64,000 nucleotides of DNA from Anaeromyxobacter sp. Fw109-5 (GCF_000017505.1 NC_009675.1:4654501-4718500); one strand, 5' to 3'; positions 20,110 to 28,945 are shown, numbered from the stretch's first letter. Notes: generated by a model not told the origin, from the sequence alone. Translations and numbers: made by a program.

Positions 20110-21542
20110 TTGAACACCTCCGGTAGCGCCGCAGCAATTTTATCGACGCTCTTCGGCAGGCGCGCGGCGAGGAACCTAGTAAGACTGCCATCCCTCCTGC
20201 GCTGTTGCAATTCTTGCTCCCACACGGAGCAAAATTCGAGATTGTGGAATACCACCTTGGCCGGATACGTAACGTCCGGCGTCGCGACAGCTGCCCGTAT
20301 TATGCTTGCCAACTTCGGGTCCGGCGTCAGCAGCCCAGTTTGGAAATCAACAAAGTCATAGTGCTGTGGGTGGTGAAGCGAGGCCGATTGATGGTCTGCG
20401 ACCGTACGGCACCACTCCAAGCCATCGAACACGTCTGCGCCTGCGGCCGAGAGCACCGCCATCGAGATGGGATTCCCGGTCCCAAGAAGATGAATTGGTT
20501 GGTAGCGAGACAACTCCGACAGACGCCGGCGGATGCTCGCAACAGCGCGCGCACGCTCGATGATTCCGTTCCCCAACTCGCGCTCGGGAATGGCAATCAG
20601 AGGCGGGGACAGTTTCTGGGCGATCTTTGCGAACACCTCTGGAAGCAGGTCCGAAGCGAACCCGCCTTCGCCATCACGTGGCGCATGAACGATTGGGCAG
20701 ACGAGCGGGATCTGCGTAGACCTGCGATCGCGCTCAACCCTGCGCACCACGTCGTCGATCAACGCCTGCTGTGTCTCAGGAGGCTTCAAGTTGTCAAATG
20801 ACAGCGCCAAGTCGCATGGAGCAGTAGAGGCAATCGCTGAATAGGAGGCCGCTCCCCACTTCTGATCGCGTCGCCGAGACGCCTCGTAATTGCCGGAGTC
20901 AAGCACGACAAGACTGCCCCCCCGAAGCAAGTTGCGCGTCTCACGGACCATCGCGCTGGCCGTCCTGTCATGCGCAAGATCATAAGCGGATATGAGAACC
21001 GACGGCGTCCGCAGTAGAGCAAGGGCCTTCAGCGAGGCATCCGGGCGAAGAAGCGTCTCGAAAGACGATACCGATCTGAGAAAACACGGCAATCGAATTA
21101 ACTTCTTACCAACGGTTAGCTGCGTAACTTCAGCCGGGTGGGGCTTGTTTTGCGGGCGCACCTTTGCCTCCAATGCGCGCACGAGCCGTCGCAGGCCTAT
21201 GTGTCCGTCCTCTCCGTGCCACCCGCGGAGATCTTGGGTATGCAACCGGCCGAACCCAATGGGCAGCGTGCACCCATCCACGCGCACCGGGAATAGCGGC
21301 ACATTGGCTTCGCTCGCGTAACGGGCCTCGTCCAGCACCCAGACCTTGTCCCTTGAGTGCTTCGACCACACGGGGACCACGGCTTTCGCCGAGGACAACG
21401 TGCGCTCGATCTCAGCCGGGAAGTCTCCCTGATCGATACGGTCGTCCCACCATACCGACCAGCCGCGGGCACTAAGAGCTCTGTCCAGGAGCTCAACTGT
21501 GTCGCGGTCTTCTCGGGAATAGAGTATGGCGACGTCGACCAT
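20106..21542 (-). CDS. TIR domain fused to a TGT-like (Cap10/DpdA-like) domain
   Basis: 478 residues from the ATG at 21542; there is no strong ribosome site, but the TIR domain begins immediately. Residues 1-~125 are a TIR domain: VDVAILYSREDRD, GWSVWWDDR, and VLDEARYA with the catalytic-position Glu at 72. Residues ~145-440 resemble tRNA-guanine transglycosylase: LVVLDSGNYE (211-220, like DSGGFQ) and LLGTGNPISMAVLSAAGADVF followed by DGLEWCR, keeping the nucleophile-position Asp (373). The C-terminal CxCxxC zinc site of true TGTs is absent, as expected for a remodelled paralogue. The first gene of the four-gene operon. Inferred role: binds a deazaguanine donor and partner protein, with an attached NADase. 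Confidence 0.82.
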   Translation of the reverse strand: MVDVAILYSREDRDTVELLDRALSARGWSVWWDDRIDQGDFPAEIERTLSSAKAVVPVWSKHSRDKVWVLDEARYASEANVPLFPVRVDGCTLPIGFGRLHTQDLRGWHGEDGHIGLRRLVRALEAKVRPQNKPHPAEVTQLTVGKKLIRLPCFLRSVSSFETLLRPDASLKALALLRTPSVLISAYDLAHDRTASAMVRETRNLLRGGSLVVLDSGNYEASRRRDQKWGAASYSAIASTAPCDLALSFDNLKPPETQQALIDDVVRRVERDRRSTQIPLVCPIVHAPRDGEGGFASDLLPEVFAKIAQKLSPPLIAIPERELGNGIIERARAVASIRRRLSELSRYQPIHLLGTGNPISMAVLSAAGADVFDGLEWCRTVADHQSASLHHPQHYDFVDFQTGLLTPDPKLASIIRAAVATPDVTYPAKVVFHNLEFCSVWEQELQQRRRDGSLTRFLAARLPKSVDKIAAALPEVFK

Positions 21543-22019
21543 TGCGGCCAGAGTAGCACACGGAGTACGGCGTCGCGGCACTTTTGGCGCGCGAAGCCAA
21601 GGCTTCCTTCTCACAGCGTCGGGGTGGGGAGATGATGTCTACCTCCTGTCTCCATTCGCGGATAGCGTCGCCGGTACCCGACAGTGATCACGCGGCTGAC
21701 TTCACGACGCGTGCTGCCCTCTCAACCTCGGCCACGCTGAGGTACCCGATCGCAAACTGTCGACGCTGCTCATTGTAGAAGACCTTGCCGGGCGGACGCG
21801 GCCGCCCAGCTCTCGGCTGTCCTCGGCGGTCTTCAGGGCAGGTACTCGGCGCTCTCCACGGCGTACGAGACGGAAGGATGGCGCTGCGCGGGTGAAGCGA
21901 ACCCCAGTTCGCGTTCACCACCAGCTTGACCAGAGAACCGTCGCTTTCCGACGCGTCGTAAGTGGCACGACGACGCGACGGGACAAAACCATGTCCGCTC
22001 CTGAGCATGCCCAAGCCGA
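21543..22019. other. Intergenic region with an unidentified C-terminal coding fragment
   Basis: 477 bases. A minus-strand frame at about 21712-21790 encodes KVFYNEQRRQFAIGYLSVAEV followed by ERAARVV and a stop. It looks protein-like but has no start or recognisable family, so it may be the tail of a lost gene. The remainder carries no convincing gene. It must contain the promoter of the TIR-TGT operon, whose ATG lies at 21542. Confidence 0.35.
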
Positions 22020-24413
22020 TCACAGCGTCGCCGTGTCGATGATCTCGACGTCGCCCGCTCCTCGATCGCACCAATCGCGGATCGCATCGGCGGCTCCGCC
22101 AGCGCCGCCGTCCGGGTTGCCGTCCCAGACGGCGATTAGGCTCGGTTTCGAGTCGAGTAGCTGCGCCTTCTCGACCGCGGCGTTCTGCACAGCGAGGTTG
22201 CACGCGGCATAGGCGCGGGGGTGCTCCGCCTCGGGCGGAGGCATGTTTGCGAGCACGGAGACGTTGACGCGCGGATCCGTGCTCGCCGCGCGGGTGAGGA
22301 GGTCGTCGAACCGAGCGATCCAACGAGGGTCCGCGGGGGTCTCGACCGAGGTTATCCGGAAGAGAGTGGGGGCGAACGGCAGGAACAGCCGGACCCGGCC
22401 ACCGCGCGCCAGGACCTCCTCCGCGAACAGGATGTCGGAGCCGCGCGCCGCGCTGCTGAAGCCGAAACCGATGCGATGCTGGTCGAGCAACGCGCGGATC
22501 CGCGCGCGCAGAGCGCCGACCTTGGCCTCCGGAAGACGCGGCGTCGGCCGGCCTGGGAGGTCAGTCATGTGTCCAGTGAACGCGGCGACGCACGGGACCT
22601 GGAGCGACGCGTCGACCCCGTCCTCCGGCAGCCCGAGGTATCGGAGGTTCCGGCGCGCCTGGTTTCGCATCCTCGCGATGTCTTGCGTGGCTAGCGGGTT
22701 GGCACTGGCGGCGAGCGCGTAGAAGCGCCGGGCGCCGTCGAGGTCACCGCCAAGGAGCAGAACCTCGGCCCTCGTGGCGAGCTGCCAGTGGTCATCCGTC
22801 TCCTCCGTGATCGGCTCAGTCTTCGCGCGCACCGCGGTAGCGACTGCCGCGAGCTGCGCGCCGTCCTTCGCTCCGAGGAGGTGAGGCGCGTGTTTGCGGA
22901 GGTACAGCCCCATCGCGAGGACGTTGATTCCGGGGTACGTGTCGCCGCTGCGCTCGTATGCGGTTCGGTAGATACGGTAGGCCTTATGCAAGTACTTGGC
23001 GTCGCCACGTTCGATCCACAGGTCTTTGTAGCGGCCGCCGAGAATGCCCCCGGTCTCGGCGTCGAGCTGGCCACTTGAGACCAGCGGTTCGAGCTCGGTG
23101 ATCGCCGCCTCGTTCCACCCGGACTTCGACAGGGCGAGCGCACGTAGCTGGCGCGCACGGGTTCCTTGTCCCGCCCCTTTCAGCATCTCAACCGCTGCTC
23201 GCGGCTCGCCGATCGAGATGAGCGCCTGCGCCGCGGTCAGCGTGCTCTCCTCCGGATCGCGCGCGCTCGCCTCGATTCGGCTCCAGGGCGTGGTGGGTCC
23301 GCTCGGGGCCACCGGCGGCCTCGGCACAGCCGCTCGGACGGGGTTTTCGCCGATCGCAGCGACGATCCTCTCGAGTTGTTCGGCCGGAGCGATCGAAGCT
23401 CCGGCGCAGTCGAGCCACACCTTCGAGGCGAGCATTGGCGGCAACTCGACATCGTCCAGGCGAACAGGGATGACGGGGGTGCGGCTATCGACTGCTCGGT
23501 GCAGGAGGACGGTCATCTCCTGCTGGCACCAGGGCGACTCGACCCATTTGCGACTGACGAGGATGATTGCCGCCGCGCTCGCGGCGATGGCGTTCTGCAG
23601 CGACACCGCGAGCTCGTCCCCGGGTAGCACCTCGCGCTGGTCGATGTAGATGCTGAATCCGCGCGCCTCAAGGCGCTCAACGAGGTCCAGCGCGAAGCCC
23701 CGGTCCGTCGACCGGTAGCTGACGAAGGCGTGATAGGCCCGATGCCCCAAGGCGGGTGGCGTAGCGTGCGGCGGGGGGACGGCGGCGGCCGCGAGCGGTA
23801 CGGGCCGGCCGATCGCATCGAGCAGGCGGATTACGCCCGCGGCCGGACAGGCGAACACCTCGCCAAAGGCGGCACGTTGCGGGAAGTCCGGGTCGGGTCG
23901 CACCGAGGCGATGTGTCCCGCTACGGCTTGGCCGATCACGACCGGGCTACCCGAGAGGCCGTGGATGGGGGTCGACATCCCGGCCGCGATCTTCTCGGAC
24001 GTGAGCACGATCACGTACCGTCCCGACTTGACGCCCTTTGCGTCATCGACGACGCCGGCGAAGTGCGTGCCGTCCGCCTTGGTCACCGCCGGGTATCCAA
24101 ACGTGAACCATGCGCTCCGAGGCGGGAGGGGGGCGGCCGACAGTTGCAGCGGGACGCGGTCCGTCATCGGCTCGTCCAGGCGTAGGACGGCACAGTCCTC
24201 TGCTGGATCCGTGCGCGCCACGCGCGCCGTGCGCGCAACCTCTGGCAGGGGGTACCCGAAGGTGAGCGTGACCGCGTCGCCCTCGCGCGCTCCCGGCACG
24301 ACGTGCTCGCACGTGGCGACGAGGTCGGACGCGACGAGGTATCCCGTCCCGACGGTTGCTCCCGACCTCACCAGCGCGCATGCGCGCTTCAACGCCTGCT
24401 GAACATCTTCCAT
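22020..24413 (-). CDS. Trypsin-like protease - TIR - TPR - SLOG-like protein
   Basis: 797 residues from the ATG at 24413 (GGGGACGG upstream). The N-terminal serine protease has His in TCEHVV (37), Asp in AEDCAVLRL (73) and Ser in GLSGSP (154). A TIR domain follows at 225-350: YHAFVSYRSTDRGFALDLVE, then GFSIYIDQREVLPGDE, and SPWCQQEM with Glu at 299. A helical TPR-like region of the DUF4071/TRAFs-binding sort spans ~390-590. The C-terminal ~190 residues (AFTGHMTDLPGRP, GFGFSSAARGSDILFAEEVL) look like a SLOG/Rossmann nucleotide-binding module. Protease-sensor plus TIR architecture suggests activation by proteolysis or ligand sensing. Coupled to the phosphoesterase 20 bases upstream. Confidence 0.82.
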   Translation of the reverse strand: MEDVQQALKRACALVRSGATVGTGYLVASDLVATCEHVVPGAREGDAVTLTFGYPLPEVARTARVARTDPAEDCAVLRLDEPMTDRVPLQLSAAPLPPRSAWFTFGYPAVTKADGTHFAGVVDDAKGVKSGRYVIVLTSEKIAAGMSTPIHGLSGSPVVIGQAVAGHIASVRPDPDFPQRAAFGEVFACPAAGVIRLLDAIGRPVPLAAAAVPPPHATPPALGHRAYHAFVSYRSTDRGFALDLVERLEARGFSIYIDQREVLPGDELAVSLQNAIAASAAAIILVSRKWVESPWCQQEMTVLLHRAVDSRTPVIPVRLDDVELPPMLASKVWLDCAGASIAPAEQLERIVAAIGENPVRAAVPRPPVAPSGPTTPWSRIEASARDPEESTLTAAQALISIGEPRAAVEMLKGAGQGTRARQLRALALSKSGWNEAAITELEPLVSSGQLDAETGGILGGRYKDLWIERGDAKYLHKAYRIYRTAYERSGDTYPGINVLAMGLYLRKHAPHLLGAKDGAQLAAVATAVRAKTEPITEETDDHWQLATRAEVLLLGGDLDGARRFYALAASANPLATQDIARMRNQARRNLRYLGLPEDGVDASLQVPCVAAFTGHMTDLPGRPTPRLPEAKVGALRARIRALLDQHRIGFGFSSAARGSDILFAEEVLARGGRVRLFLPFAPTLFRITSVETPADPRWIARFDDLLTRAASTDPRVNVSVLANMPPPEAEHPRAYAACNLAVQNAAVEKAQLLDSKPSLIAVWDGNPDGGAGGAADAIRDWCDRGAGDVEIIDTATL

Positions 24414-24433
24414 CGCGGTCCGTCCCCGCAGAA

Positions 24434-25825
24434 TCAAGAAAAGTTCTTCACGCCGAGCCGTTCGATGACGCCCGCGGTGGTGATCGGCTCGACATTCGCG
24501 GGGCCGTCGAAGAACAGGACGTCGTTCGCGGCGATCCTCCCGTCCGGCTCGAGATCCACGCGCACGAACGTCGGCACCATCCGGCGGTAGCGATCGATCC
24601 GGTTATGCTCCAGCTCGTCGAGCCAGGTGCGCAGCGCGCGCTGCCCTGCGGCGGCGTCCCCCTCGTACACGATGTCCGGGATGCGCATCACGTCGGCCCA
24701 CGTGCCGGAGTTCAGGTACGTGGCCCCATTCGGCAGCGCGATGCGCTTCGCAAGATGGGTGTGCCCGAACACGACGACCTCGAACCCGCGGCTCGCCAGG
24801 GCGTTCGCGGCATCGAGGTACTGGGTCGACTCGTCGTCGATCGCGAAACTGATTCGATCCTTCTCGCGCCAGTTCCGAAACGCGCGCAGGAGCAGCTCGA
24901 TTTTCACGTCGCGCATGAAGCCGATGTTCCCGTCGGATGCTGCCGCTGCCTCGGTTGACAGCTCGTCGGCAAGGCGCATGCCCTCGTCCTCGCTAGGAGG
25001 CAACGCCGGGCCGGGCGCCGCCGCGACTTGCGCGGCGACGTAGCCGCTGTCCGCGGCGGGGCCCGCCGCGCGGAGATGCACACTCCTGTTGGCGGCCGCA
25101 GCGGCGTCGCGCACGAACCGGGCTGTCATCTTCCAGAGGCCGGGGTTCAGCACCGCCAGGATCGGCGCGACTGCGGACGTCTCCGGCTTCAGCAGGTCGA
25201 CGAACGCGTAGGTCGCCTTAATTGGGTTCATTACGCGCGCGACCATTTCGCTTCCCGGCTGGGCGGGAAACGCCTGGGGCGGCTGCGCGCGTGACAAGGC
25301 GGAGCGCACACGGCGCAGCGCATCATGGTCGACCACGTTCCAGCCGTCGTAGCGGTTCCCATGCTCGACGAGCAGCTTGCCGAGCCGAAACGCCTCGTTA
25401 TCATGGAGAAACGCGATACGGCCGCCCTCGGGCGCGACCTCGCTCAGCAGTCGCGCGCGGACGCGAGGCAGCGACAGCTCGATGTCGTGATTGCCGAGCG
25501 CAAGCGTCAGTGCGCCCTTGGATGCGACGAACCGGGCGAGTGCTACCCAGAACTCTCGGGTCGCCCCGAGGATCTGCTCGAGCTTGCGGACGGCGTCGTC
25601 TTCGCTGGCGGTGAAAGCGGACCACTTCCCGTCCGCGTCCTTCTCCGCGAGGAAATCCACCGTATCCCCGTTCAGCACGAGGTGGACGTCGCGCCCGGGC
25701 GTGCGCTGCTGTGCGATCCAGTCCACGAGCGCGGAGAGGCGTTTCACTGCGTCGCTCGAGCACATGCGGAAGCCTTCCGCGCCTCCGAAGTGCAGGTCGG
25801 AGATCACGAACACACTGGTCGTCAT
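24434..25825 (-). CDS. Calcineurin-like metallophosphoesterase
   Basis: 463 residues from the ATG at 25825; frame upstream of this is open but not protein-like. Metal-binding motifs are complete: SDLHFGG (9-15), NGDTVDF (52-58), GNHDIE (111-116) and, near the C-terminal third, FGHTHLAKR. A long, alanine-rich insert lies between the GNHD and GHTH parts. The family hydrolyses phosphomono- or diesters, including cyclic nucleotides. It precedes the protease-TIR-SLOG gene by 20 bases in the same operon, so it may degrade or process that protein's nucleotide ligand. A diverged copy of its C-terminal tail occurs at 28946-29085 on the other strand. Confidence 0.85.
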   Translation of the reverse strand: MTTSVFVISDLHFGGAEGFRMCSSDAVKRLSALVDWIAQQRTPGRDVHLVLNGDTVDFLAEKDADGKWSAFTASEDDAVRKLEQILGATREFWVALARFVASKGALTLALGNHDIELSLPRVRARLLSEVAPEGGRIAFLHDNEAFRLGKLLVEHGNRYDGWNVVDHDALRRVRSALSRAQPPQAFPAQPGSEMVARVMNPIKATYAFVDLLKPETSAVAPILAVLNPGLWKMTARFVRDAAAAANRSVHLRAAGPAADSGYVAAQVAAAPGPALPPSEDEGMRLADELSTEAAAASDGNIGFMRDVKIELLLRAFRNWREKDRISFAIDDESTQYLDAANALASRGFEVVVFGHTHLAKRIALPNGATYLNSGTWADVMRIPDIVYEGDAAAGQRALRTWLDELEHNRIDRYRRMVPTFVRVDLEPDGRIAANDVLFFDGPANVEPITTAGVIERLGVKNFS

Positions 25826-26115
25826 CAGGCCATTGCAGTAGGAGCGCTCTGAACTGGCAACGCCGGACCCGCGACGGGGCCCTAGAGGGGGCCCCTTTTC
25901 GGGCGAGACCGGCGCCAGTGCTCCCGGGGGCGCCGGGGACGCGAGGTCCGAGGCCATCCTGGCCATGCAGGACCGTTCCCATGAGCGCCTGACCCGCGCG
26001 GCAGACACAGCGTACGTCGTTCAGTTGACGCGCGCGCCCGAACCGGAGGAAATCGCACACTTGCTGTCGCCCGACTTCGATGCAGTTCGGGTGCCGCATC
26101 AACTCGGGAGCGGGG

Positions 26116-26697
26116 ATGGCGCTACTTTCGGAGCGCGCGCTGCGCGCCAGGGCATCAGGGTTCACCAAAATTGCTGAGGGTAACCTCAAGAAGTCACTAA
26201 GGGATCACGCGGCGAGCGGTGCCGAGTTCGACGTGTTCCTGTCCCACAGCGCGCTCGATCAAGACGTGGTCCGAGGCCTTTGGCGTTCTCTCGAAGAGGA
26301 CTTCGGGTTCGCGGTGTACGTGGACTGGATCGTCGATCCCGACCTCGATCGCACGAAGGTTAATGCGACCACTGCGGAGCGGCTCCGGGCACGTCTGCTG
26401 CAGTCGAAGGCGCTCCTTTACGCCTCGTCCGTAAACTCCACGGAATCCAAGTGGATGCCCTGGGAACTCGGCTTCTTTGACGGGCTTCGGTCCCGTGCAG
26501 CCGTCCTCCCGGTCTCAAAGACTCCGCAGCCGGACTCTGCCCACAAGGGGATCGAGTATCTGGGCCTTTACCCGTACGTCAGCGAGGAGAGGATCAAAGG
26601 ATCCGACAACACCACGCTTTGGGTGAATGCAAACAAGACGACCTACACGACCCTGCGGCAGTGGGTCGCAGGGCAGGATCCGATTCCGGTGGAGTAG
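26116..26697 (+). CDS. Stand-alone TIR domain protein
   Basis: 193 residues from the ATG at 26116 with GGGAG nine bases upstream; an earlier start in the same frame is less well placed. After a helical N-terminus, the TIR domain spans ~36-150: AEFDVFLSHSALDQDVVRGL, DFGFAVYVDWIVDPDLDR, then SKWMPWELGFFDGLRS with Glu at 117 in the NADase position. The C-terminal ~45 residues (GIEYLGLYPYVSEER, WVNANKTTYTTLRQW) are typical of bacterial single-domain TIR proteins. The gene is divergent from the phosphoesterase, 290 bases away, and has no obvious partner downstream because the next locus is decayed. Confidence 0.82.
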   Translation: MALLSERALRARASGFTKIAEGNLKKSLRDHAASGAEFDVFLSHSALDQDVVRGLWRSLEEDFGFAVYVDWIVDPDLDRTKVNATTAERLRARLLQSKALLYASSVNSTESKWMPWELGFFDGLRSRAAVLPVSKTPQPDSAHKGIEYLGLYPYVSEERIKGSDNTTLWVNANKTTYTTLRQWVAGQDPIPVE

Positions 26698-26819
26698 CGG
26701 CTCTCAAACCGCGCGGGTGCGCTCTGCGCCCTCACGGCGCCCGGGCTGGCTCGCACCGTCACGTGAATCGAGTCCTCTTCGCGGCCGACCGCGGTTCTTC
26801 CGGTCGGAACGACCCGTTC

Positions 26820-27120
26820 ACTGCTCCAAGGCACGAAGCAGAAGCTCGCGGCCTTCATCGTCCACGGCCGCGACCTCCGCGCCCGGGTCGTGGTCGAGGT
26901 ATGGCTCGGGGTGCTCGGGCTCGACGCACCTCGCTCGAGGGCACGGCCGACAAGTCAGCGCGGCTCCCGATGAGCTCCGAATCGTGCGCAGAGGGACCAC
27001 GGCCGCGGACGTCGTCATCGTCCTGTTCACGCCCGACAAGCTCGCCGTCCTGAACGAGCAGCTCGGCCGCGAGGCGCCCGGGGACGGCTCGTTGCCGCGG
27101 TGCCAGGTGCCGAGCGGCTG
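26820..27120 (+). pseudogene. Relic of a TIR-like nucleotide-binding protein
   Basis: One frame reads FIVHGRDLRARVVVEVWLGVLG from about 26853, the signature start of the predicted nucleotide-binding/TIR-like family (PF10137 type). Another frame then reads LRIVRRGTTAADVVIVLFTP and DKLAVLNEQLG to about 27095, equivalent to the following strand of the same fold. The two are out of register, with no start codon and an early stop, so this is a frameshifted remnant. Matching to PF10137 rests on the FIVHGRD motif only. Confidence 0.5.
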
Positions 27121-27366
27121 ATAGCACTGCCGATTCGATCTGGAACGGCGCGACAGCGTCGAGCCCGCGGTGCCGTAACTCACTCGGCCGGCACCGCGGC
27201 AAATGTCGAGCCTCTTGTGCGCTCGGGTGGATGGACGCGCAATGGAGCCGCGCCGTCTCCCGGCGCACCCATCTCGCGTCTCTCCACGCCCAGTCTTCAA
27301 GAGGCTCCGCCCGCGAATGGCCGTTACGGAGCGTCTATCCATGTTGCTGCACATTTCTGATAATTG

Positions 27367-27585
27367 ATGCCGACTCCCGGCCGGGCGATTGCGTTTCCGC
27401 CACTATCCGCCGAGGCGCCGCTACTCTCGGTGAACCGCGACGTCCCGCCTCCTCTGGACACGTGTGACACTGCGCGGGCCGCAGTGCGGTTTCGGCTCGA
27501 GGACATCGCTGTGACCGCCCTTGCGCTCATCGCGGTGTTCGGGAATGCTTGTATGCACACGCTTCGCCGCGCCGTTCCGGAGTAA
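27367..27585 (+). CDS. Possible small protein with C-terminal membrane segment
   Basis: 72 codons from the ATG at 27367 to a TAA at 27585, ending 3 bases before the start of the nuclease-TIR-like gene. The sequence is proline-rich, then has a hydrophobic stretch DIAVTALALIAVFGNACM that could cross the membrane. There is no clear ribosome site and no recognised family. The close spacing to a real gene is the main reason to list it. The flanking region 27121-27366 holds nothing I can identify. Confidence 0.25.
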   Translation: MPTPGRAIAFPPLSAEAPLLSVNRDVPPPLDTCDTARAAVRFRLEDIAVTALALIAVFGNACMHTLRRAVPE

Positions 27586-27588
27586 TTG

Positions 27589-28422
27589 ATGGCTAGTCCG
27601 AAGACGCCCGAACACTACCTCACGAGGTTGACCACACAGCTCGAGAAGCTGGGGCTCAGTGTCCAGCGCGAACCGGCGCTCGGCGGAATGGTGCCCGATC
27701 TCGCATTCCGGACTGAGGACGGCAAGCTCGGAGTCATCGAGTTCAAGAACTGGGAACCGACCGTCGACACTTCTGCGCGAGCTCTACACCTCACCCAGGC
27801 CTACCGGGAACTGGCGGGTGCGGATAGCGCCGTCGTGATCGTTCCGCGCGACGTGAAGATCGGCACACCCGGGCTTGTCGGCCCCGGAGCCGTGAATGAT
27901 TGGCTCGTGAAGTTCGTGGAAGAGGCTACCGCGACTACGCGCGCTCCGACCGCCCGCGACTACCGGACGGGCGCGCGCGTTGCTCCGTCCGACAGGCCGA
28001 TCGGGCGTCCACGGGTCGCCGCGGCGGCGGCCAAGAAGGTGCTCGCGATCATGCCGTTCGAGAAGAAGTATGACGACACGTACCTCGTCGCGATGGCGCC
28101 GGCGGCGAAGGCGATCGGGACGGGGTGCCGGCGCGTCGACAAGGAGGATTACGTCGGCGACGTGATGAAGCGCGTCGAGGAACGCATCCGCTCTGCCGCG
28201 GCCGTCATCGCAGACCTTTCGGAATCGCGCCCCAACGTCCTTTATGAGCTGGGCTTCGCGCACGGCGCAGGCGTGAAGGCGGTCTTAATTTGCAGCACGC
28301 CCATCGGTAAACTTCCTTTCGATGTCCGCAACCAGAACGTGATCGAGTACCGCAGGGGGCAAACGTTCGAACTACAGGAGAAGCTCCGAGCTCGGCTAAT
28401 TGCCGTGCTCTCGGAACGATAA
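27589..28422 (+). CDS. PD-(D/E)xK nuclease fused to deoxyribosyltransferase/TIR-like domain
   Basis: 277 residues from the ATG at 27589 with GGAG upstream. Residues ~5-115 look like a restriction-endonuclease fold: MVPDLAF (Asp 37) and GVIEFKNWEP (Glu 51, Lys 53). Residues ~150-260 match the nucleoside 2-deoxyribosyltransferase/TIR-like class: VLAIMPFEKKYDDTYL, then AAAVIADLSESRPNVLYELG with the catalytic-position Glu at 220, and FAHGAGVKAVLIC. The C-terminal domain would bind or hydrolyse a nucleotide; the N-terminal domain would cut nucleic acid. The architecture suits a nucleotide-activated nuclease effector, but no signal-producing cyclase is seen next to it. Confidence 0.78.
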   Translation: MASPKTPEHYLTRLTTQLEKLGLSVQREPALGGMVPDLAFRTEDGKLGVIEFKNWEPTVDTSARALHLTQAYRELAGADSAVVIVPRDVKIGTPGLVGPGAVNDWLVKFVEEATATTRAPTARDYRTGARVAPSDRPIGRPRVAAAAAKKVLAIMPFEKKYDDTYLVAMAPAAKAIGTGCRRVDKEDYVGDVMKRVEERIRSAAAVIADLSESRPNVLYELGFAHGAGVKAVLICSTPIGKLPFDVRNQNVIEYRRGQTFELQEKLRARLIAVLSER

Positions 28423-28649
28423 GCCGTGCCCGGCGCTTTGGTTGCCGCGGGGAAACGTCGTTGAACCGACACCCCGCCGGTTCGATGAAGCGACCCAGCC
28501 GCGGCGTCCCTCCCAACAGCGCCGCACGCCATCCGCGGGTCACGGCCGTCAACGTGGTATACGTCGTGTCGTCTAATTGTGACTGACTACGCGGCGTGCT
28601 TCTTCCCGGGGAGCGCACGTTGTTACCCTGGCACCTCCTCTCGCTCGAT

Positions 28650-28930
28650 GGTCGTGTAGCGGCGCACGACGGCCCAGTCGTCGTTGATACGCCAGCCATC
28701 CGGCGACGTCCTCCGACGTCACGACGTCGAGCGCGAGGATCTCGCGGCGGCCCTCGGCGTCATGCCTACCGCGACGAGGCAGGCGACGTTCACGATGCGC
28801 CCGGCCTCGCGGCACTTCACCTCGAGCGCGTCGAGCCAGACGTATTTGTACGGCCCCATGAGCGGCCGTTCGCGGAAGCTCTTCACGACGCGGTCGAGCT
28901 CTTTCGCGAGTTCCGAGACCGGCTCGAGAG
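28650..28930 (-). mobile_element. IS256-family transposase relic
   Basis: On the minus strand one frame reads ERPLMGPYKYVWLDALEVKC then REAGRIVNVACLVAVGM, matching the IS256 transposase catalytic core (WLDA with its Asp). The adjoining frame continues EGRREILALDVVTSEDVAGW. The two lie in different frames with no start codon or terminal repeats visible, so this is a fragment of one transposase. It directly abuts the phosphoesterase tail at 28946, which suggests past insertion or rearrangement there. Confidence 0.72.
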
Positions 28931-28945
28931 CGGCGCCGGCAGGTC

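Noticed and set aside
18354-21542. The cassette as a plain Dpd (DNA 7-deazaguanine) system
   Set aside because: dpd partners (helicase, DpdB/C and others) are absent, and TIR domains at both ends do not fit that system.
22020-26697. A Thoeris system formed by nearby TIR genes
   Set aside because: No ThsA-like SIR2-SLOG or other partner is present; the SLOG-like module here is fused to a protease-TIR.
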